Shown here: positions 23,749-33,043 of the stretch, piece after piece
Layout of the letters: every line of letters begins with the position of its first letter
Numbering within the stretch: position 1 is the first letter of the stretch
NCBI RefSeq assembly: GCF_014654895.1
Contig: NZ_BNBE01000002.1
Coordinates: 1 to 64,000 of the forward strand
DNA length: 64,000 bases
Source of the DNA: Streptomyces filamentosus
GTDB taxonomy: Bacteria; Actinomycetota; Actinomycetes; Streptomycetales; Streptomycetaceae
Reading direction: 5' to 3'
Position numbers and translations under genes: made by a program
The notes under the pieces: model-generated
What the model was told of the DNA's origin: nothing
The model's input: the letters and a program-made list of their open reading frames with translations, nothing else
Database searches by the model: none

Positions 23749-26700
23749 TCAGGCGGTGCGGCGGACGATCTGTTCGTAGATGGCTTCGGTCTCGGGTTCG
23801 GTGCTGACGTCGAGGCGGCGGTTGATGGTGAGGAGGGTGGTGTAGGCGGTGTGGACGGCTTCGCGGTTGCCGGCCTGGTCCTCGATGCGCATCCAGTCCT
23901 GGTAGAGGAGTTCGGCGCTGTCGTCGATGCTGAGGCCGTGGCGGACGGCGCGGCGGGCGGCGTCGAGGTCGGGGCGGGGGCCGGCGCGGTGCCAGGTGGC
24001 GAGGGTGTGGGCGGTGTCGGTGATGCGGACGAGGATCTCCTGGTGGTGGACGGCGGCCCAGGCGGGCGGGGTGCCGCCGAAGGGGACGCCGCGGACGAGT
24101 GCGAGGGCGGCTTCGAGGTCGGCGATGCCGGTGGAGGGGCCCTTCTTCAGGCCGCGTTCGGCGAGGTGGGTGAAGCGGTGCCAGTCGCAGCGGACCTTCG
24201 GGGAGAGCCGGTAGATGCCGGTGCGGTCGCGCGGGAGGTAGAGCGCGCCGTCGGCGTCGGCGCCCAGGCTGTTGCGGAGCTGGGAGATCCTGGTCTGAAG
24301 GGTGGCCGTGCCCCAGGGCTTGCGGGGGTCCATCGCCTCGCGGACGGTGTCGGGCTGGCCGGGCTTGAAGTAGAGGTAGGCGGCGAGCTGGGCGAGCTTG
24401 GGGCCGTGGCCGGACGCCTGGATGCCGGTGACCGCGACCGGACCGAGGATCTGGACCTCGGGGGCATGCAGATCGACCGCGGTGTCCGGAGCGTCCCCGG
24501 CGGGGATCGGCGCCGGGGAGTCAGTGGGGGCTGCGGCGCCGGCGGGAGGGGCCGCCGGCTCGGGGGCTGCGGCTGAACTCGTCTTCTGCGGCGCGGCGCC
24601 ATCCTCGCCGTCCTGCTTGTTCTCTTCCTCTCCCCCGCCAGCGGCGGCCGGGTCCTCGCCTCCTGGGCGGGCCGCGGCGGCTTCAGTGCTGCCCTCGGCC
24701 GCTTCCGGCTTGGGCTCCTGGTCGTCGGCCTGCTCAGGCTCCTCGTCATCCTGCTCGGTGGGGAGCGGGGGGACGGGGGCGAGGGGGCGGGTGGTGGTGA
24801 AGGCGGCGAAGGGAGTGAGGGGGACGTCGGCGGGGTCGGTGTCGCCGTGGGCGGTGATGGTCACTTCGATGGGGGCGGGCGGGACGTGGGTCCAGGGTTC
24901 TTCGGCGGGCTGGGCGGGTTGTTCGGCCTGGCGCAGGAGGTCGGCGAACGCCTGGTAGTCGGCTTCGGGGAGGGACTGGACGATCAGGTCGGCGCCGAGG
25001 GTTTCGACGTGCTGAGGGTTGGTGGTGCCGACGGCGAGCTGGACGGCGTCGTCGAAGGCGCCGAACGCGCCGGCGGTTCCCTGGGCTGGGAGGACGAGGG
25101 CGACGGGCAGTTCGCGGGCGGCGGTGAGGGTGTCGGCCAGGAGCCGGGCCTCGTCCTCCTCTATGGCGGCGGCGCAGACCAGGGTCCAGGGCATGCGGGG
25201 CGGGGCGGCGTCGCCGTCGGCTTCCTGGCGCTGTTCCAGGAGGAGTTCGGCGAGGTCGGCGCGGGCGGCGGCGAGGTGCGGGGCGGTGCGGAGCCGGTTC
25301 TGGGGGAGGAGGTGGGGCAGTTCGTCGCCGAGGCCGACGGTGATGATCTCGGCGTGGTCGCTCCAGGTGCTGGTCGCGGCTTCGAGGGCGAGGACGCGGG
25401 CGGTGTCGCGGACGGCGGTGGGGCTGCCGTCGAGGAGGAGGACGCGGGAGGTGTTGAGGTTGATCAGGAGGTGGTTTCCGTCGGGGTCGGTGCCGAGGGT
25501 GACCAGGCCCGGGTAGGGGGCGGGGATGTCTGCGGTGGTGTCGGGGTCGAGGAGGTCCTGGGTGCGGTCCAGGGCCCAGCGGCCCGGGTCCTCGGAGAGG
25601 AAAGGCGCCAGAGCCTCGTCCCTGGCCGCAGGCTCTTCGCCGGGCGGGAGCAGCTCGTCGTCATCGCTGCCGTCGTTCTGTTCTTGTGCGGGAGGGAGAG
25701 CGAGCGGGTCGGTGTCGGCGGGGAGGAGGAGTTCGACGGTGCGGGCGGTGATCCTCGCGCCGGTCGCGGCGGGCAGGGGGACGCCTTGCTGGGCGGCGTG
25801 GTGGGCGAGGGTCCGCAGGGCGAGGTCGAGGAGCTGGAGGCTGCCGGGTTCGGCGGTCGCGTGGAGGGCCTGCTCGGCGGCTTCGTTGTCGACGGGGGCG
25901 GGCAGCTGGCCGGGCTTGCGGCGGCGGCGCTGGAGCAGGCGCAGGGTGCCGAGGACGGCGAGGAAACCGCCGGCGGCGAGCATCCCGATCCCCGCTGTCT
26001 CGGAGAGCAGCGCGCCGTCGGTGTCTTCGTCCTTCACGGCCGGGGCCACCGGTTCGGCTGCCGGGGAAGGAACGGCCGAAGGCGTCGTGGTCGCGGTGTC
26101 CGGGCGGGTGGTAGGCGCGGCTGGGGCCGGCTTCTCGACCGCAGGGGCGGTGCGGGCGGGAGCGGGGGTTGTTGTGCGGGCGGGAGCCGGGGACCCGGTC
26201 GGCTTGGCGGATGGTGTCGGCGCCGGCACGGTCTGAGCAGGCTTCACCGGAGCCGGCTTCGCGGTGTCCGCCGGCTTCGCCGGGGCTGGGGGCGTGGTGG
26301 TGTCGCCCGGCGGGGTGGCGGCGGGGATGGTGAGTTTCCAGCCGGTGTGGATGTCGTCGGGGTCGGTCAGGGTTCCGCCGTCGGCCTGGGGCTTGTTCTT
26401 GTTGGCGGCGAAGATTTCGGTGTAGCGGTCGCCGTCGCCGAGCTGGGTTTCGGCGACCTCCCAGAGGCTGTCGCCGGCGCTCACCGTGTAGGTGTCGGTC
26501 TGCGGGGCCGGGGCCGGGACGGCGTCGACATGGGGGGTGTCGGGCAGGCTCAGGGTCCAGCCGGGCCGGATGGGGGCATCGGCGTGGAAGACCGTGCCGT
26601 CGGTCATGGTGCGGCCCTCGTTGGCGTCGGCGATCTTCGTGTACAGCGCGCCGTCGCCGTACAGGAGCTCCGCGATCGACCACAGGCTCTCGGCCGGGCG

Positions 26701-27210
26701 GACGGCGCGGACGGTGTAGGTCTGCTCGGTCTTCTTCTCCGCGGCCGCGGTCTGCGGGGCGGCGGGAGTCTGGCCGTCCGCGGTGGCTGGTGCCGAGACC
26801 GCGGCGGGGGCGGCGGGGGTGGAGGCGAGGGCGGGGGCGGCGGAGGCGAGGGTGCTGGAGGCGAAGGCGACGAGGATGCCGCTGACGAGGGTGCCTGCGG
26901 CGCGCTGGGACAGGCGCAGGCCGGGCAGGCGGGGGGCGGTGCGGCCGCGGAGCTGGGCGGGGAGTTCCACCAGCAGCGACAGCACGAACATGGCCCATGC
27001 GGTCCAGCCGACCGCGACGAGGGCGAGGAGGAATGCGGCGCCGGTGTCGGTGCGGGTGAGCAGGTGGGAGAAGGCGTCGGTGCCCGGTCCCCAGAGGGAG
27101 GCGGTGGCCTGGGCGAGGATCCAGGGCAGGCCGGCGGTGACCGCGGCCAGGGCGGCCAGGCAGGCCAGGGCGCGCGGGAGGCGTCTGGCGCGGGAGCGGG
27201 TGGCGGGCAT
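23749..27210 (-). CDS. Membrane LysM-BTAD protein closing the Tad pilus operon
   Basis: 1153 residues from ATG 27210. Order: signal/first helix (about 10-35), second membrane region (LLALVAVGWTAWAMFVLSLL, about 57-80), a third (GTLVSGILVAFASST), two LysM domains (TYTVRAVRPAESLWSIAELLYG and TYTVSAGDSLWEVAETQLGDG), a Pro/Ala/Thr-rich linker, another helix (IGMLAAGGFLAVLGTLRLL), a large cytoplasmic region, and a C-terminal SARP-like part. The last ~250 residues contain the winged-helix-like IQASGHGPKLAQLAAYLYF ... LQTRISQLRNSLGADADG and a bacterial transcriptional activator domain. It could link the wall to a signalling or assembly module of the pilus. It follows the TadG-like gene by 8 bp. Confidence 0.85.
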   Translation of the reverse strand: MPATRSRARRLPRALACLAALAAVTAGLPWILAQATASLWGPGTDAFSHLLTRTDTGAAFLLALVAVGWTAWAMFVLSLLVELPAQLRGRTAPRLPGLRLSQRAAGTLVSGILVAFASSTLASAAPALASTPAAPAAVSAPATADGQTPAAPQTAAAEKKTEQTYTVRAVRPAESLWSIAELLYGDGALYTKIADANEGRTMTDGTVFHADAPIRPGWTLSLPDTPHVDAVPAPAPQTDTYTVSAGDSLWEVAETQLGDGDRYTEIFAANKNKPQADGGTLTDPDDIHTGWKLTIPAATPPGDTTTPPAPAKPADTAKPAPVKPAQTVPAPTPSAKPTGSPAPARTTTPAPARTAPAVEKPAPAAPTTRPDTATTTPSAVPSPAAEPVAPAVKDEDTDGALLSETAGIGMLAAGGFLAVLGTLRLLQRRRRKPGQLPAPVDNEAAEQALHATAEPGSLQLLDLALRTLAHHAAQQGVPLPAATGARITARTVELLLPADTDPLALPPAQEQNDGSDDDELLPPGEEPAARDEALAPFLSEDPGRWALDRTQDLLDPDTTADIPAPYPGLVTLGTDPDGNHLLINLNTSRVLLLDGSPTAVRDTARVLALEAATSTWSDHAEIITVGLGDELPHLLPQNRLRTAPHLAAARADLAELLLEQRQEADGDAAPPRMPWTLVCAAAIEEDEARLLADTLTAARELPVALVLPAQGTAGAFGAFDDAVQLAVGTTNPQHVETLGADLIVQSLPEADYQAFADLLRQAEQPAQPAEEPWTHVPPAPIEVTITAHGDTDPADVPLTPFAAFTTTRPLAPVPPLPTEQDDEEPEQADDQEPKPEAAEGSTEAAAARPGGEDPAAAGGGEEENKQDGEDGAAPQKTSSAAAPEPAAPPAGAAAPTDSPAPIPAGDAPDTAVDLHAPEVQILGPVAVTGIQASGHGPKLAQLAAYLYFKPGQPDTVREAMDPRKPWGTATLQTRISQLRNSLGADADGALYLPRDRTGIYRLSPKVRCDWHRFTHLAERGLKKGPSTGIADLEAALALVRGVPFGGTPPAWAAVHHQEILVRITDTAHTLATWHRAGPRPDLDAARRAVRHGLSIDDSAELLYQDWMRIEDQAGNREAVHTAYTTLLTINRRLDVSTEPETEAIYEQIVRRTA

Positions 27211-27218
27211 CGGCGGCT

Positions 27219-27716
27219 CTAGTCCTTCTGGGGTTGGGTGGTGCCGTGCAGGAGGGTGGCGGTGCTGGTGGCGGTGACGGTCCAGGTCTTGGGGACGAAC
27301 CGGCCGCGGTAGCTTCCGGTGGCGTGGATCTCGATGCGCCGGCCGCCGTCGGTGACGGCGACGGTGCCGCGGACTCCGGCGCGGGCGAGGTAGGCGCGGG
27401 CGGCGGCGGAGGCGGCGTGGGGGTCGGCGACGACGGCTTCGCCGGTGGCGGCCTTCGCTGGGTCGATGGCCTGCGCGGCGGCGCGGGCGGCTTCGGTGGC
27501 GACGGCGTCGGTGCGCTCGTGCGCGCGGGAGACCCCGAAGGCGTCGACAGCGAACAGGCCGCCGAGCAGGAGCAGCGGGACGGTGACGATGGCGACGAAC
27601 GGGGAGACCGCCCCTCGGTCGTCCGTGAACCGCTGGCCCCGGCGCCTGCAAGGCCCGGCGCACAGACTGGCTTGAGGGCAGGGGCGGCGTCGGGTGTGGG
27701 GGTGGGTGGTGGTCAT
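27219..27716 (-). CDS. TadG/TadE-like membrane-anchored pilus protein
   Basis: 165 residues; ATG fixed by an ATGA overlap at 27713-27716. The N-terminus has a basic segment, then DDRGAVSPFVAIVTVPLLLLGGLFAVD, the classic TadE/TadG single membrane helix after a Gly-Ala-Val-x-P junction. The C-terminal domain is beta-rich and extracytoplasmic (RGTVAVTDGGRRIEIHATGSY). Expected minor pseudopilin of the Tad machine. Confidence 0.8.
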   Translation of the reverse strand: MTTTHPHTRRRPCPQASLCAGPCRRRGQRFTDDRGAVSPFVAIVTVPLLLLGGLFAVDAFGVSRAHERTDAVATEAARAAAQAIDPAKAATGEAVVADPHAASAAARAYLARAGVRGTVAVTDGGRRIEIHATGSYRGRFVPKTWTVTATSTATLLHGTTQPQKD

Positions 27717-28195
27717 CCGCGTCCTCGGTAGGTGTCGACGACGGAGGTGAAGGAGGCGGTCATGGTCCGCACGCCGGGGCCGCCGCCCAGGATGAGGAGG
27801 TCGCCGATCGGGACGCGGCACGAGACGGTGACGGTGACGGTGGACGTCTCCCCCTGGGTGGCGGCGAGTCCGCTGGTGGAGGCGCGGACGCTGCTGGAGG
27901 TGCAGGGCTGGTCGTCCTGCGCGAGGACGGCGGCGGCCGCCTGCTGGGCGGCGGACTGCCCGGCGGCGGGGGTGCGTTCGAGGGAGGCGGCGCGGGCGGC
28001 GGCCTGGGCGGCGGCGTCCACGGTCTGCCCGGCCAGGGACAGACGGGCGCCGGCGAGGACGACGAGGGCGAGCGCGAGGAGCAGGGGTACGACGACGACC
28101 GCCTCGATCGCGGCGTCGCCCCGGTCTCCCCGCAGCCGGCCGGCCAGGGCCGGACGCCGACACGGGCGCGGGTGCGGGCCGGGGTGTCTGGTCAT
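27713..28195 (-). CDS. TadE-like pseudopilin
   Basis: 160 residues, starting MTRHPGPHPRPCRRP. The motif GDAAIEAVVVVPLLLALALVVLAG is the TadE signature (Glu inside the hydrophobic helix, as in pilins). The tail carries two Cys (QPCTSSS, SCRVPIG), possibly a disulphide. Overlaps both neighbours by ATGA. Minor pilin of the Tad system. Confidence 0.82.
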   Translation of the reverse strand: MTRHPGPHPRPCRRPALAGRLRGDRGDAAIEAVVVVPLLLALALVVLAGARLSLAGQTVDAAAQAAARAASLERTPAAGQSAAQQAAAAVLAQDDQPCTSSSVRASTSGLAATQGETSTVTVTVSCRVPIGDLLILGGGPGVRTMTASFTSVVDTYRGRG

Positions 28196-28611
28196 CGGTC
28201 GTCTCCCGCGGTGGTCCACTGCTCGATCGGCCCGGACGCGGCGGAGCTGACGGAGATGCTTTTCAGGCCGGGGACGAGGGAGACGGCCTGGCCCTCGACG
28301 CGGATGCTCATGCGGTCGCGGGTGGTGCCGGCGGTGGAGACGGACACGCTGGTGAGGAGGTTGCCGCCGAGGTCGGCGGTGGCTTTGCGGGCCTTGGCGG
28401 CGCCGTCGCCGGGCCCGGCCCCGTACATGCGGCCCGCGGAGACGCCTTCGCGGGCGGCGGTGGCGACGGCGTTGTGGGCCCAGGCGATGGTGAAGCCCTG
28501 CACGATGCCGAAGATGATGAGGATGACGACCGGGAAGATGATCGCCACCTGGATGGGGGCGGATCCGCGGTCGAGGTCGTGCTGGGCGGGCAGGAGGCTG
28601 CGGAGGGACAT
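28192..28611 (-). CDS. TadE-like pseudopilin
   Basis: 139 residues. DRGSAPIQVAIIFPVVILIIFGIVQG is the TadE-type helix with Gly-Ser-Ala-Pro before it. The rest is an extracytoplasmic beta domain (MSIRVEGQAVSLVPGLKSISV). First of three TadE/G-like proteins in a row, coupled to the next by ATGA. Confidence 0.82.
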   Translation of the reverse strand: MSLRSLLPAQHDLDRGSAPIQVAIIFPVVILIIFGIVQGFTIAWAHNAVATAAREGVSAGRMYGAGPGDGAAKARKATADLGGNLLTSVSVSTAGTTRDRMSIRVEGQAVSLVPGLKSISVSSAASGPIEQWTTAGDDR

Positions 28612-28635
28612 GATGGCGTCTCGATCCCTCTCGGG

Positions 28636-28872
28636 TCAGCCGCCGAGGATGCCGGAGAGCTTGCCGTTGGCGCGGCCGTAGGCGGCGGCGAGGCCGCCGG
28701 CGATGAGGAGCGCTCCGGCGACCGCCGCGACGATGATGACGACGGTGGAGATGGGGCTGTCGCCGCGGTCGTCACCGTCCCTGACTTCCTGCTGGAGGGT
28801 CTGCAGGCGGGAGCGGAGCGCGCCGGCGGTGACGGTGAGGGCGGCCTGGGCGTAGAGGAGCGGGCTCTTCAC
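28636..28872 (-). CDS. Small Flp-pilin-like membrane protein
   Basis: 78 residues from GTG 28872 with GGAAGG upstream. A helical N-terminal half (LLYAQAALTVTAGALRSRLQ) and a C-terminal hydrophobic helix (STVVIIVAAVAGALLIAGGLAAAYG). Its position between TadC and the TadE-like genes and its size suggest the major pilin or a pilin-like subunit, but the classical Flp cleavage motif (G-xxxx-EY) is not seen and no prepilin peptidase gene is in the window. Confidence 0.65.
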   Translation of the reverse strand: MKSPLLYAQAALTVTAGALRSRLQTLQQEVRDGDDRGDSPISTVVIIVAAVAGALLIAGGLAAAYGRANGKLSGILGG

Positions 28873-28925
28873 GGTGGTGGTCCTTCCGGTTCGGGCGGCC
28901 CCGTCGGGCGGGGCCTGGGGCGGGG

Positions 28926-29807
28926 TCAGATGGAGAAGATGTTGAGGACGGCCGGGAACGCCATGGCGATCATGACGATGACCGCCAGCAGCGCCGCGGG
29001 GGTGTGGAGCTTCTCGCTGTCGGCGTTCGCGCGGGCCGCGTCCGCGGTGAGCAGCTCGGTGGTGAGGGCCTTGGAACGGTTGCGCAGGGTGGCGTAGACG
29101 GCGGCGCCGTCGTCGGAGGACAGGCGCATGATGTCGGCGGTCTCGGTCAGGACCGGCAGCTTGAGCTGGGTGCCGAGTTCGTCGAGTGCGGCCCAGGGTG
29201 AGGACTTCTCGGTGCGGGCGCGCAGGAGGGCTTCCTGGATCCGGGCGAACGCCCACCCCTGGCCAATGCGGGCGGCGTCTTCGAGGGCCTGGTCGGGAGC
29301 GCGGTTGCACATCACCCGGTTGGCGACCAGTTCCATCCACGCGGCGGCCGCGTGCGCGAACTCGGTGCGGGCCTTGGCCGCTTCGGCCCTGACTGCCCAG
29401 TCCGGGACGAGCCACAAGACGGGGGCGAGCAGGATGCCGGCGATGCCGGGGATGAACAGGGGCACGGACAGGCCCATCAGGACCCAGCCGATCGCGGGGA
29501 CGAGCGGGACGAGCAGCCCGAGCAGGGCGAGGGCGACCTTGTTGGTGACGAACTGTTCCGGGGACTGCGCGAGCAGGTCGAGGTCGGCCCGCGGGAGCCG
29601 GAGGCGTTCGGCGAGCCGCCCGGCCCACGCCCCGCCCAGCAAAGAGGCCGAGGTGGGGGCCGGCTGCTGGCCGGGGCGCAGCGGGGGCGGGTCGAGGCGG
29701 CGCAGGGCGGGGCCCAGGCGGGGTGCGGAGGGGATGATCTCGCGGACGAGGAGGGCGATGCCGCCGCCGACGGCGGCGCCGCAGGTGACGAGGACGGTCT
29801 GGCTCAC
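28926..29807 (-). CDS. tadC: TadC-like inner-membrane platform protein
   Basis: 293 residues from a GTG start overlapping the previous stop (GTGA). T2SSF-type domain with helices near the N-terminus (VLVTCGAAVGGGIALLV), the middle (LALLGLLVPLVPAIGWVLMG; GIAGILLAPVLWLV) and the C-terminus (ALLAVIVMIAMAFPAVLNIF). The cytoplasmic loop MELVANRVMCNRAPDQALEDAARIG is characteristic. It forms, with TadB, the platform on which the TadA ATPase acts. Confidence 0.85.
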   Translation of the reverse strand: MSQTVLVTCGAAVGGGIALLVREIIPSAPRLGPALRRLDPPPLRPGQQPAPTSASLLGGAWAGRLAERLRLPRADLDLLAQSPEQFVTNKVALALLGLLVPLVPAIGWVLMGLSVPLFIPGIAGILLAPVLWLVPDWAVRAEAAKARTEFAHAAAAWMELVANRVMCNRAPDQALEDAARIGQGWAFARIQEALLRARTEKSSPWAALDELGTQLKLPVLTETADIMRLSSDDGAAVYATLRNRSKALTTELLTADAARANADSEKLHTPAALLAVIVMIAMAFPAVLNIFSI

Positions 29808-30715
29808 GGGCCCTCCACCGGCTGGGGCTGCTTGACGCGGCTGCGGGGGTCGTTGACCAGGAACCGCGGGACGGGGGTGTGGCTGGCGAGTTTCCGGGTC
29901 CACCACAGCACCGCGGCGAACGCCGCACCCAGCAGGGCGAGGACGAGCTGCCCGAGGGCGGTGGCGTAGGGGGCGGTGTAGGGGATGAGGAAGCCGGCCA
30001 GGACCAGGGCGGCGCAGATCAGGGTCATGGAGCGCATGGCAGTCCGGGACTTGGCGCGGTCGGCCTCGATCTTGCGGCGAGTGGCGACCTCCTCACGCAG
30101 CTGGGCGGAGGTGTCCTCCAGGACCTGCGCGAGGCCGGGCCCTTGGTCGACCGCGGACAGGATGAGCGCGGCGCAGACCTTGTCGGCGATGACGTCGTCG
30201 AGACGGCCGGCGAAGTCGCGCAGCGCTTCCTCGGGGGACCATCCGGCTTTGATCTTGTCGGCGAGTTCGGCGATCTCCTCGGTGAGCACGGCCGGCGGGT
30301 TCTTCCGGCTGGTGACCAACGCGTTCCCCAGGGCCGGGCCCAAACGGAGGATCTCAGACAGACGCTGGGTCCACTCGGCGAGCGCCTCCAGCTTCACGAT
30401 CCGGGCCTTACCACCCGACCCGGCGTCAAGAAGCCACGGGACACCGACCACACCAGCGCCCAGGAGCAGAGCGGCGACGAACACGCCGGAGACGAACCAC
30501 ACCACCAGGAACGTCGCTCCGGCGGCGGTGAGCAGGGCGCGGCGGCGGGCCGCCTCCCGCTGCCCGCCAGGGCCGCCGGTCCACGCGGTGCGCAGCCGGG
30601 AGACCGGGCCAGTGCCGGGGATCTTGGGGGCGGTCGTGCCGATGGTCGCGACGACCGCGGCCAGCACGCCGCCGGCCAGCAGCGCACCGCACAGGGTCCA
30701 CCACAAAGCTCCCAT
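29804..30715 (-). CDS. tadB: TadB-like inner-membrane platform protein
   Basis: 303 residues; ATG 30715 overlaps the TadA stop as TGATG. Membrane helices at the N-terminus (LCGALLAGGVLAAVVATIG; ATFLVVWFVSGVFVAALLLG) and C-terminus. The T2SSF domain is recognised by LEALAEWTQRLSEILRLGPALGNALV and by SAVDQGPGLAQVLEDTSAQLREEV. Partner of TadC in the pilus platform. Confidence 0.87.
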   Translation of the reverse strand: MGALWWTLCGALLAGGVLAAVVATIGTTAPKIPGTGPVSRLRTAWTGGPGGQREAARRRALLTAAGATFLVVWFVSGVFVAALLLGAGVVGVPWLLDAGSGGKARIVKLEALAEWTQRLSEILRLGPALGNALVTSRKNPPAVLTEEIAELADKIKAGWSPEEALRDFAGRLDDVIADKVCAALILSAVDQGPGLAQVLEDTSAQLREEVATRRKIEADRAKSRTAMRSMTLICAALVLAGFLIPYTAPYATALGQLVLALLGAAFAAVLWWTRKLASHTPVPRFLVNDPRSRVKQPQPVEGP

Positions 30716-32211
30716 CACACACCCCCCGCCCAGGCGTGAACGCCCGGCTGGTCGAGGAGATGGGAGGCGAAGCCAGCCAGCTCCAGGCGGCGCCGCGAGC
30801 GCGGGGAGAGCGGGGCCGCGGGAACGGCACGCAGGTCGGCTTCGGAAGCGGGGCGGAAGATCTCGTTGTAGGCGGGACGGCCGTTCTCCCCGATGCCGGT
30901 GATCTCCCAGATGTGGGAGACCAGGCGGCGCGGGACGGGCCCGGACTCGTCGACGGACATGAAGACGACGAAGTGCAGGCCGTTGGCGATCTGCCGGTAG
31001 GCGAGCTGCTCGGAGAAGTTCCCGCGGGCCAGGAGGTAGAGCTCGGCGATGCGGTCGAAGACGACGTGCGGCTCGGAGGCGTGCATCGTGCACATCGAGC
31101 CGGGCCGGTCGCTGGTCAGCGCCTGCATCATCGCGGTGATCTCCGGCCCGCGGACCTCACCGACCACGACGCGCTTGAGCGACATGCGCTTCGCCCGGTA
31201 CATCAGATCCAGCAAGGTGATCTCGCCGACCGGCCGGCCGTCGACCCGCTCGCCGTTGGACTCCCTCGCCTCCATCGGCACCACCTGCGTGTGGTAGCCG
31301 TTCTGGTGCGCCCACAGCTCGAACTCGGTCTCGATCGTGCCGAACCGCTCGTGCTGCGGGATCTCCCGCAGCAGCGCCCGCATCAGCGTCGTCTTCCCGC
31401 TGCTCTGCTCGCCGACGACGATCACGTTGCGGCGGGCCCGGACACAGGCGCGCAGCAGGCCCGCGATCGTGGTGTCCATGGCGCCGGCCGTGACGAGGTC
31501 GTCGAGGGTGGCGTTCTGCAGGCGGTGGCGGCGGATCGTGACGAACGTCCGCTCGCCGGTGATCTCCGGGTGCAGAGCCTGGAGACGGGAGCCGTCCGGC
31601 AGGCGCAGCGCGACGTCCGGGCTCGCGGTGGAGAACGTCCGGCCGGACTGCCCGCTGTTGCGGATCAGGTCCCGCACCAGCTCCTGGAGTTCCTCCTCGG
31701 ACTCCGCGACCGGATCGGCCTCCACCGGCTCACCGTCACCGGAGTACTTCAGGTGGACCCGGTCGTGGCCGTTGATCCAGATGTCCTCGACCCCGGGATC
31801 GTCCAGGTAGCGCTGGAGACGGCCCGAACGGAAGAGCATGTCGAAGACGAGAGCGGCGAGCTGCTCCTCCTCCGCCTGCGTCACCGGGCGGACCTGACGG
31901 GCCGCGTCACCCCACACCGCGACCAGCTCGCTGATCAGCGCCCGGGCCCGCTGCTCCCGCACCTTCCCGGCCAGCGCCGGGTTCGCCTTCGCCTCGGCGA
32001 GCAGCTGGTCGTTGACCCGCCGCTTCATCTCGCCGGCGGCCTTCGCATCCACCCGTACCCGCGGCGCGAGCCGGGGGTCCCCGGCCGGTGCAGTGCCGGG
32101 CGCAGGCAGCCTGTGAGCGGAAAGCGCCACCCCGTAAGGGGCCGTGGCAGCAGGCCGGGCGGGGGCCAAGGGCTGGGGAACAGGGGCGGGGTGGATCGGT
32201 TCAGCTCGCAC
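30715..32211 (-). CDS. tadA: TadA/CpaF-family pilus assembly ATPase
   Basis: 498 residues from GTG 32211, overlapping the previous gene by 11 bp. N-terminal all-helical domain, then VEDIWINGHDRVHLKY (CpaF family hallmark), Walker A VVGEQSSGKTT (about 264-274), Asp box region FGTIETEFELW, Walker B-like RVVVGEVRGPE, and His-box CTMHASEPHVV. It is the hexameric motor powering pilus assembly/secretion, here in the cytoplasm beneath TadB/TadC. All key motifs are present. Confidence 0.92.
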   Translation of the reverse strand: MRAEPIHPAPVPQPLAPARPAATAPYGVALSAHRLPAPGTAPAGDPRLAPRVRVDAKAAGEMKRRVNDQLLAEAKANPALAGKVREQRARALISELVAVWGDAARQVRPVTQAEEEQLAALVFDMLFRSGRLQRYLDDPGVEDIWINGHDRVHLKYSGDGEPVEADPVAESEEELQELVRDLIRNSGQSGRTFSTASPDVALRLPDGSRLQALHPEITGERTFVTIRRHRLQNATLDDLVTAGAMDTTIAGLLRACVRARRNVIVVGEQSSGKTTLMRALLREIPQHERFGTIETEFELWAHQNGYHTQVVPMEARESNGERVDGRPVGEITLLDLMYRAKRMSLKRVVVGEVRGPEITAMMQALTSDRPGSMCTMHASEPHVVFDRIAELYLLARGNFSEQLAYRQIANGLHFVVFMSVDESGPVPRRLVSHIWEITGIGENGRPAYNEIFRPASEADLRAVPAAPLSPRSRRRLELAGFASHLLDQPGVHAWAGGV

Positions 32212-33043
32212 GGATGCCTCCGTTCAGCAGCCGCTGCTGAAGCGGGGAGGCCAGGCGTGCCTGCCGGGTGGCGACGTGCTGGCGGATCGGGGTGGTCGCG
32301 TCGAGAGCGGCGCTCATCAGCTTCGACCGCATGAACTTGCTGTTCTCCGGGGCGCCGTCGGACAGGACAGCTGCCTCCTCGGGCCGGTACGGCAGGGTGG
32401 CGACGACACGGACGCCAAGCTCGGCCTCGGCCTCCCGCACCCCGTACGCGCCTTGGGTGATGAGGATGAGGCCCAGGGCGCCGGCGCCGCGGCCGGACTC
32501 GCCGTCCAGCTGGGCGCGCAGCGTCCTGATGCGGGTGGCGGCGGCGTGGAAGCCGCGCAGGGTGCCGCGCACGACGAGCAGGACGGCGTCCGCGCGCAGG
32601 GCGAGGATGCCGGAGGGGCCGTAGGCGCCGGAGCGGCCGAGGTCGACCAGGACGTCGTGCCCGTGCTTCTCGATCCCGGCGAACAGGTCGGCGAGCTGCC
32701 CCCACACCGGTCCCAGCCCGGGGGCCTGATCGGGAGAGGTCAGGCCGGGCAGCAGGAGCCGGTTGCGGCCGCTGTTCTTCCCGCCGTCGTCCAGGACGAG
32801 CAGCTGGGGCCAGAACGCGTCGACCAGGTCCTGGGTCCGCGAGGACAGGGTCAGGTTGCGCAGGCCCCGGTCGGCTGGAGCGTCGCCGCGCAGCGCGCCG
32901 GCGAGGATGGCGCCGCCGTCCGGGTCGCACTCGGCCAGCACCACCCGGCGTCCCTCCTCCAGCGGCCAGGTCCGCAGCAGCGCGAGCGCGGTGGTCGTCG
33001 CGCCGGGGGCGCCGGGCAGGCCCGCCAGGGCGATGACGGCCAT
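32201..33043 (-). CDS. tadZ: TadZ/CpaE-like MinD/ParA ATPase
   Basis: 280 residues; ATG 33043 overlaps the upstream stop as TGATG. The deviant Walker motif is loose (LAGLPGAPGATTTALAL), followed by RVVLAECDPDGGAILAGAL (Asp switch) and VLVDLGRSGAYG. The Lys residues usual in MinD P loops are missing, as often in TadZ, which positions the pilus rather than cycling fast. Genomic position directly before tadA agrees. Confidence 0.8.
   Translation of the reverse strand: MAVIALAGLPGAPGATTTALALLRTWPLEEGRRVVLAECDPDGGAILAGALRGDAPADRGLRNLTLSSRTQDLVDAFWPQLLVLDDGGKNSGRNRLLLPGLTSPDQAPGLGPVWGQLADLFAGIEKHGHDVLVDLGRSGAYGPSGILALRADAVLLVVRGTLRGFHAAATRIRTLRAQLDGESGRGAGALGLILITQGAYGVREAEAELGVRVVATLPYRPEEAAVLSDGAPENSKFMRSKLMSAALDATTPIRQHVATRQARLASPLQQRLLNGGIRAS

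Noticed and set aside
24847..27222. 791-codon Gly/Val-rich plus-strand frame
   Set aside because: Mirror of the LysM-BTAD gene; low-complexity Gly/Val/Glu composition typical of antisense frames.
23749..27663. Start of the LysM-BTAD protein 151 codons further upstream
   Set aside because: That extension overlaps the TadG-like gene in another frame, is Arg/Pro-rich without domain content, and the ATG at 27210 fits the membrane N-terminus.
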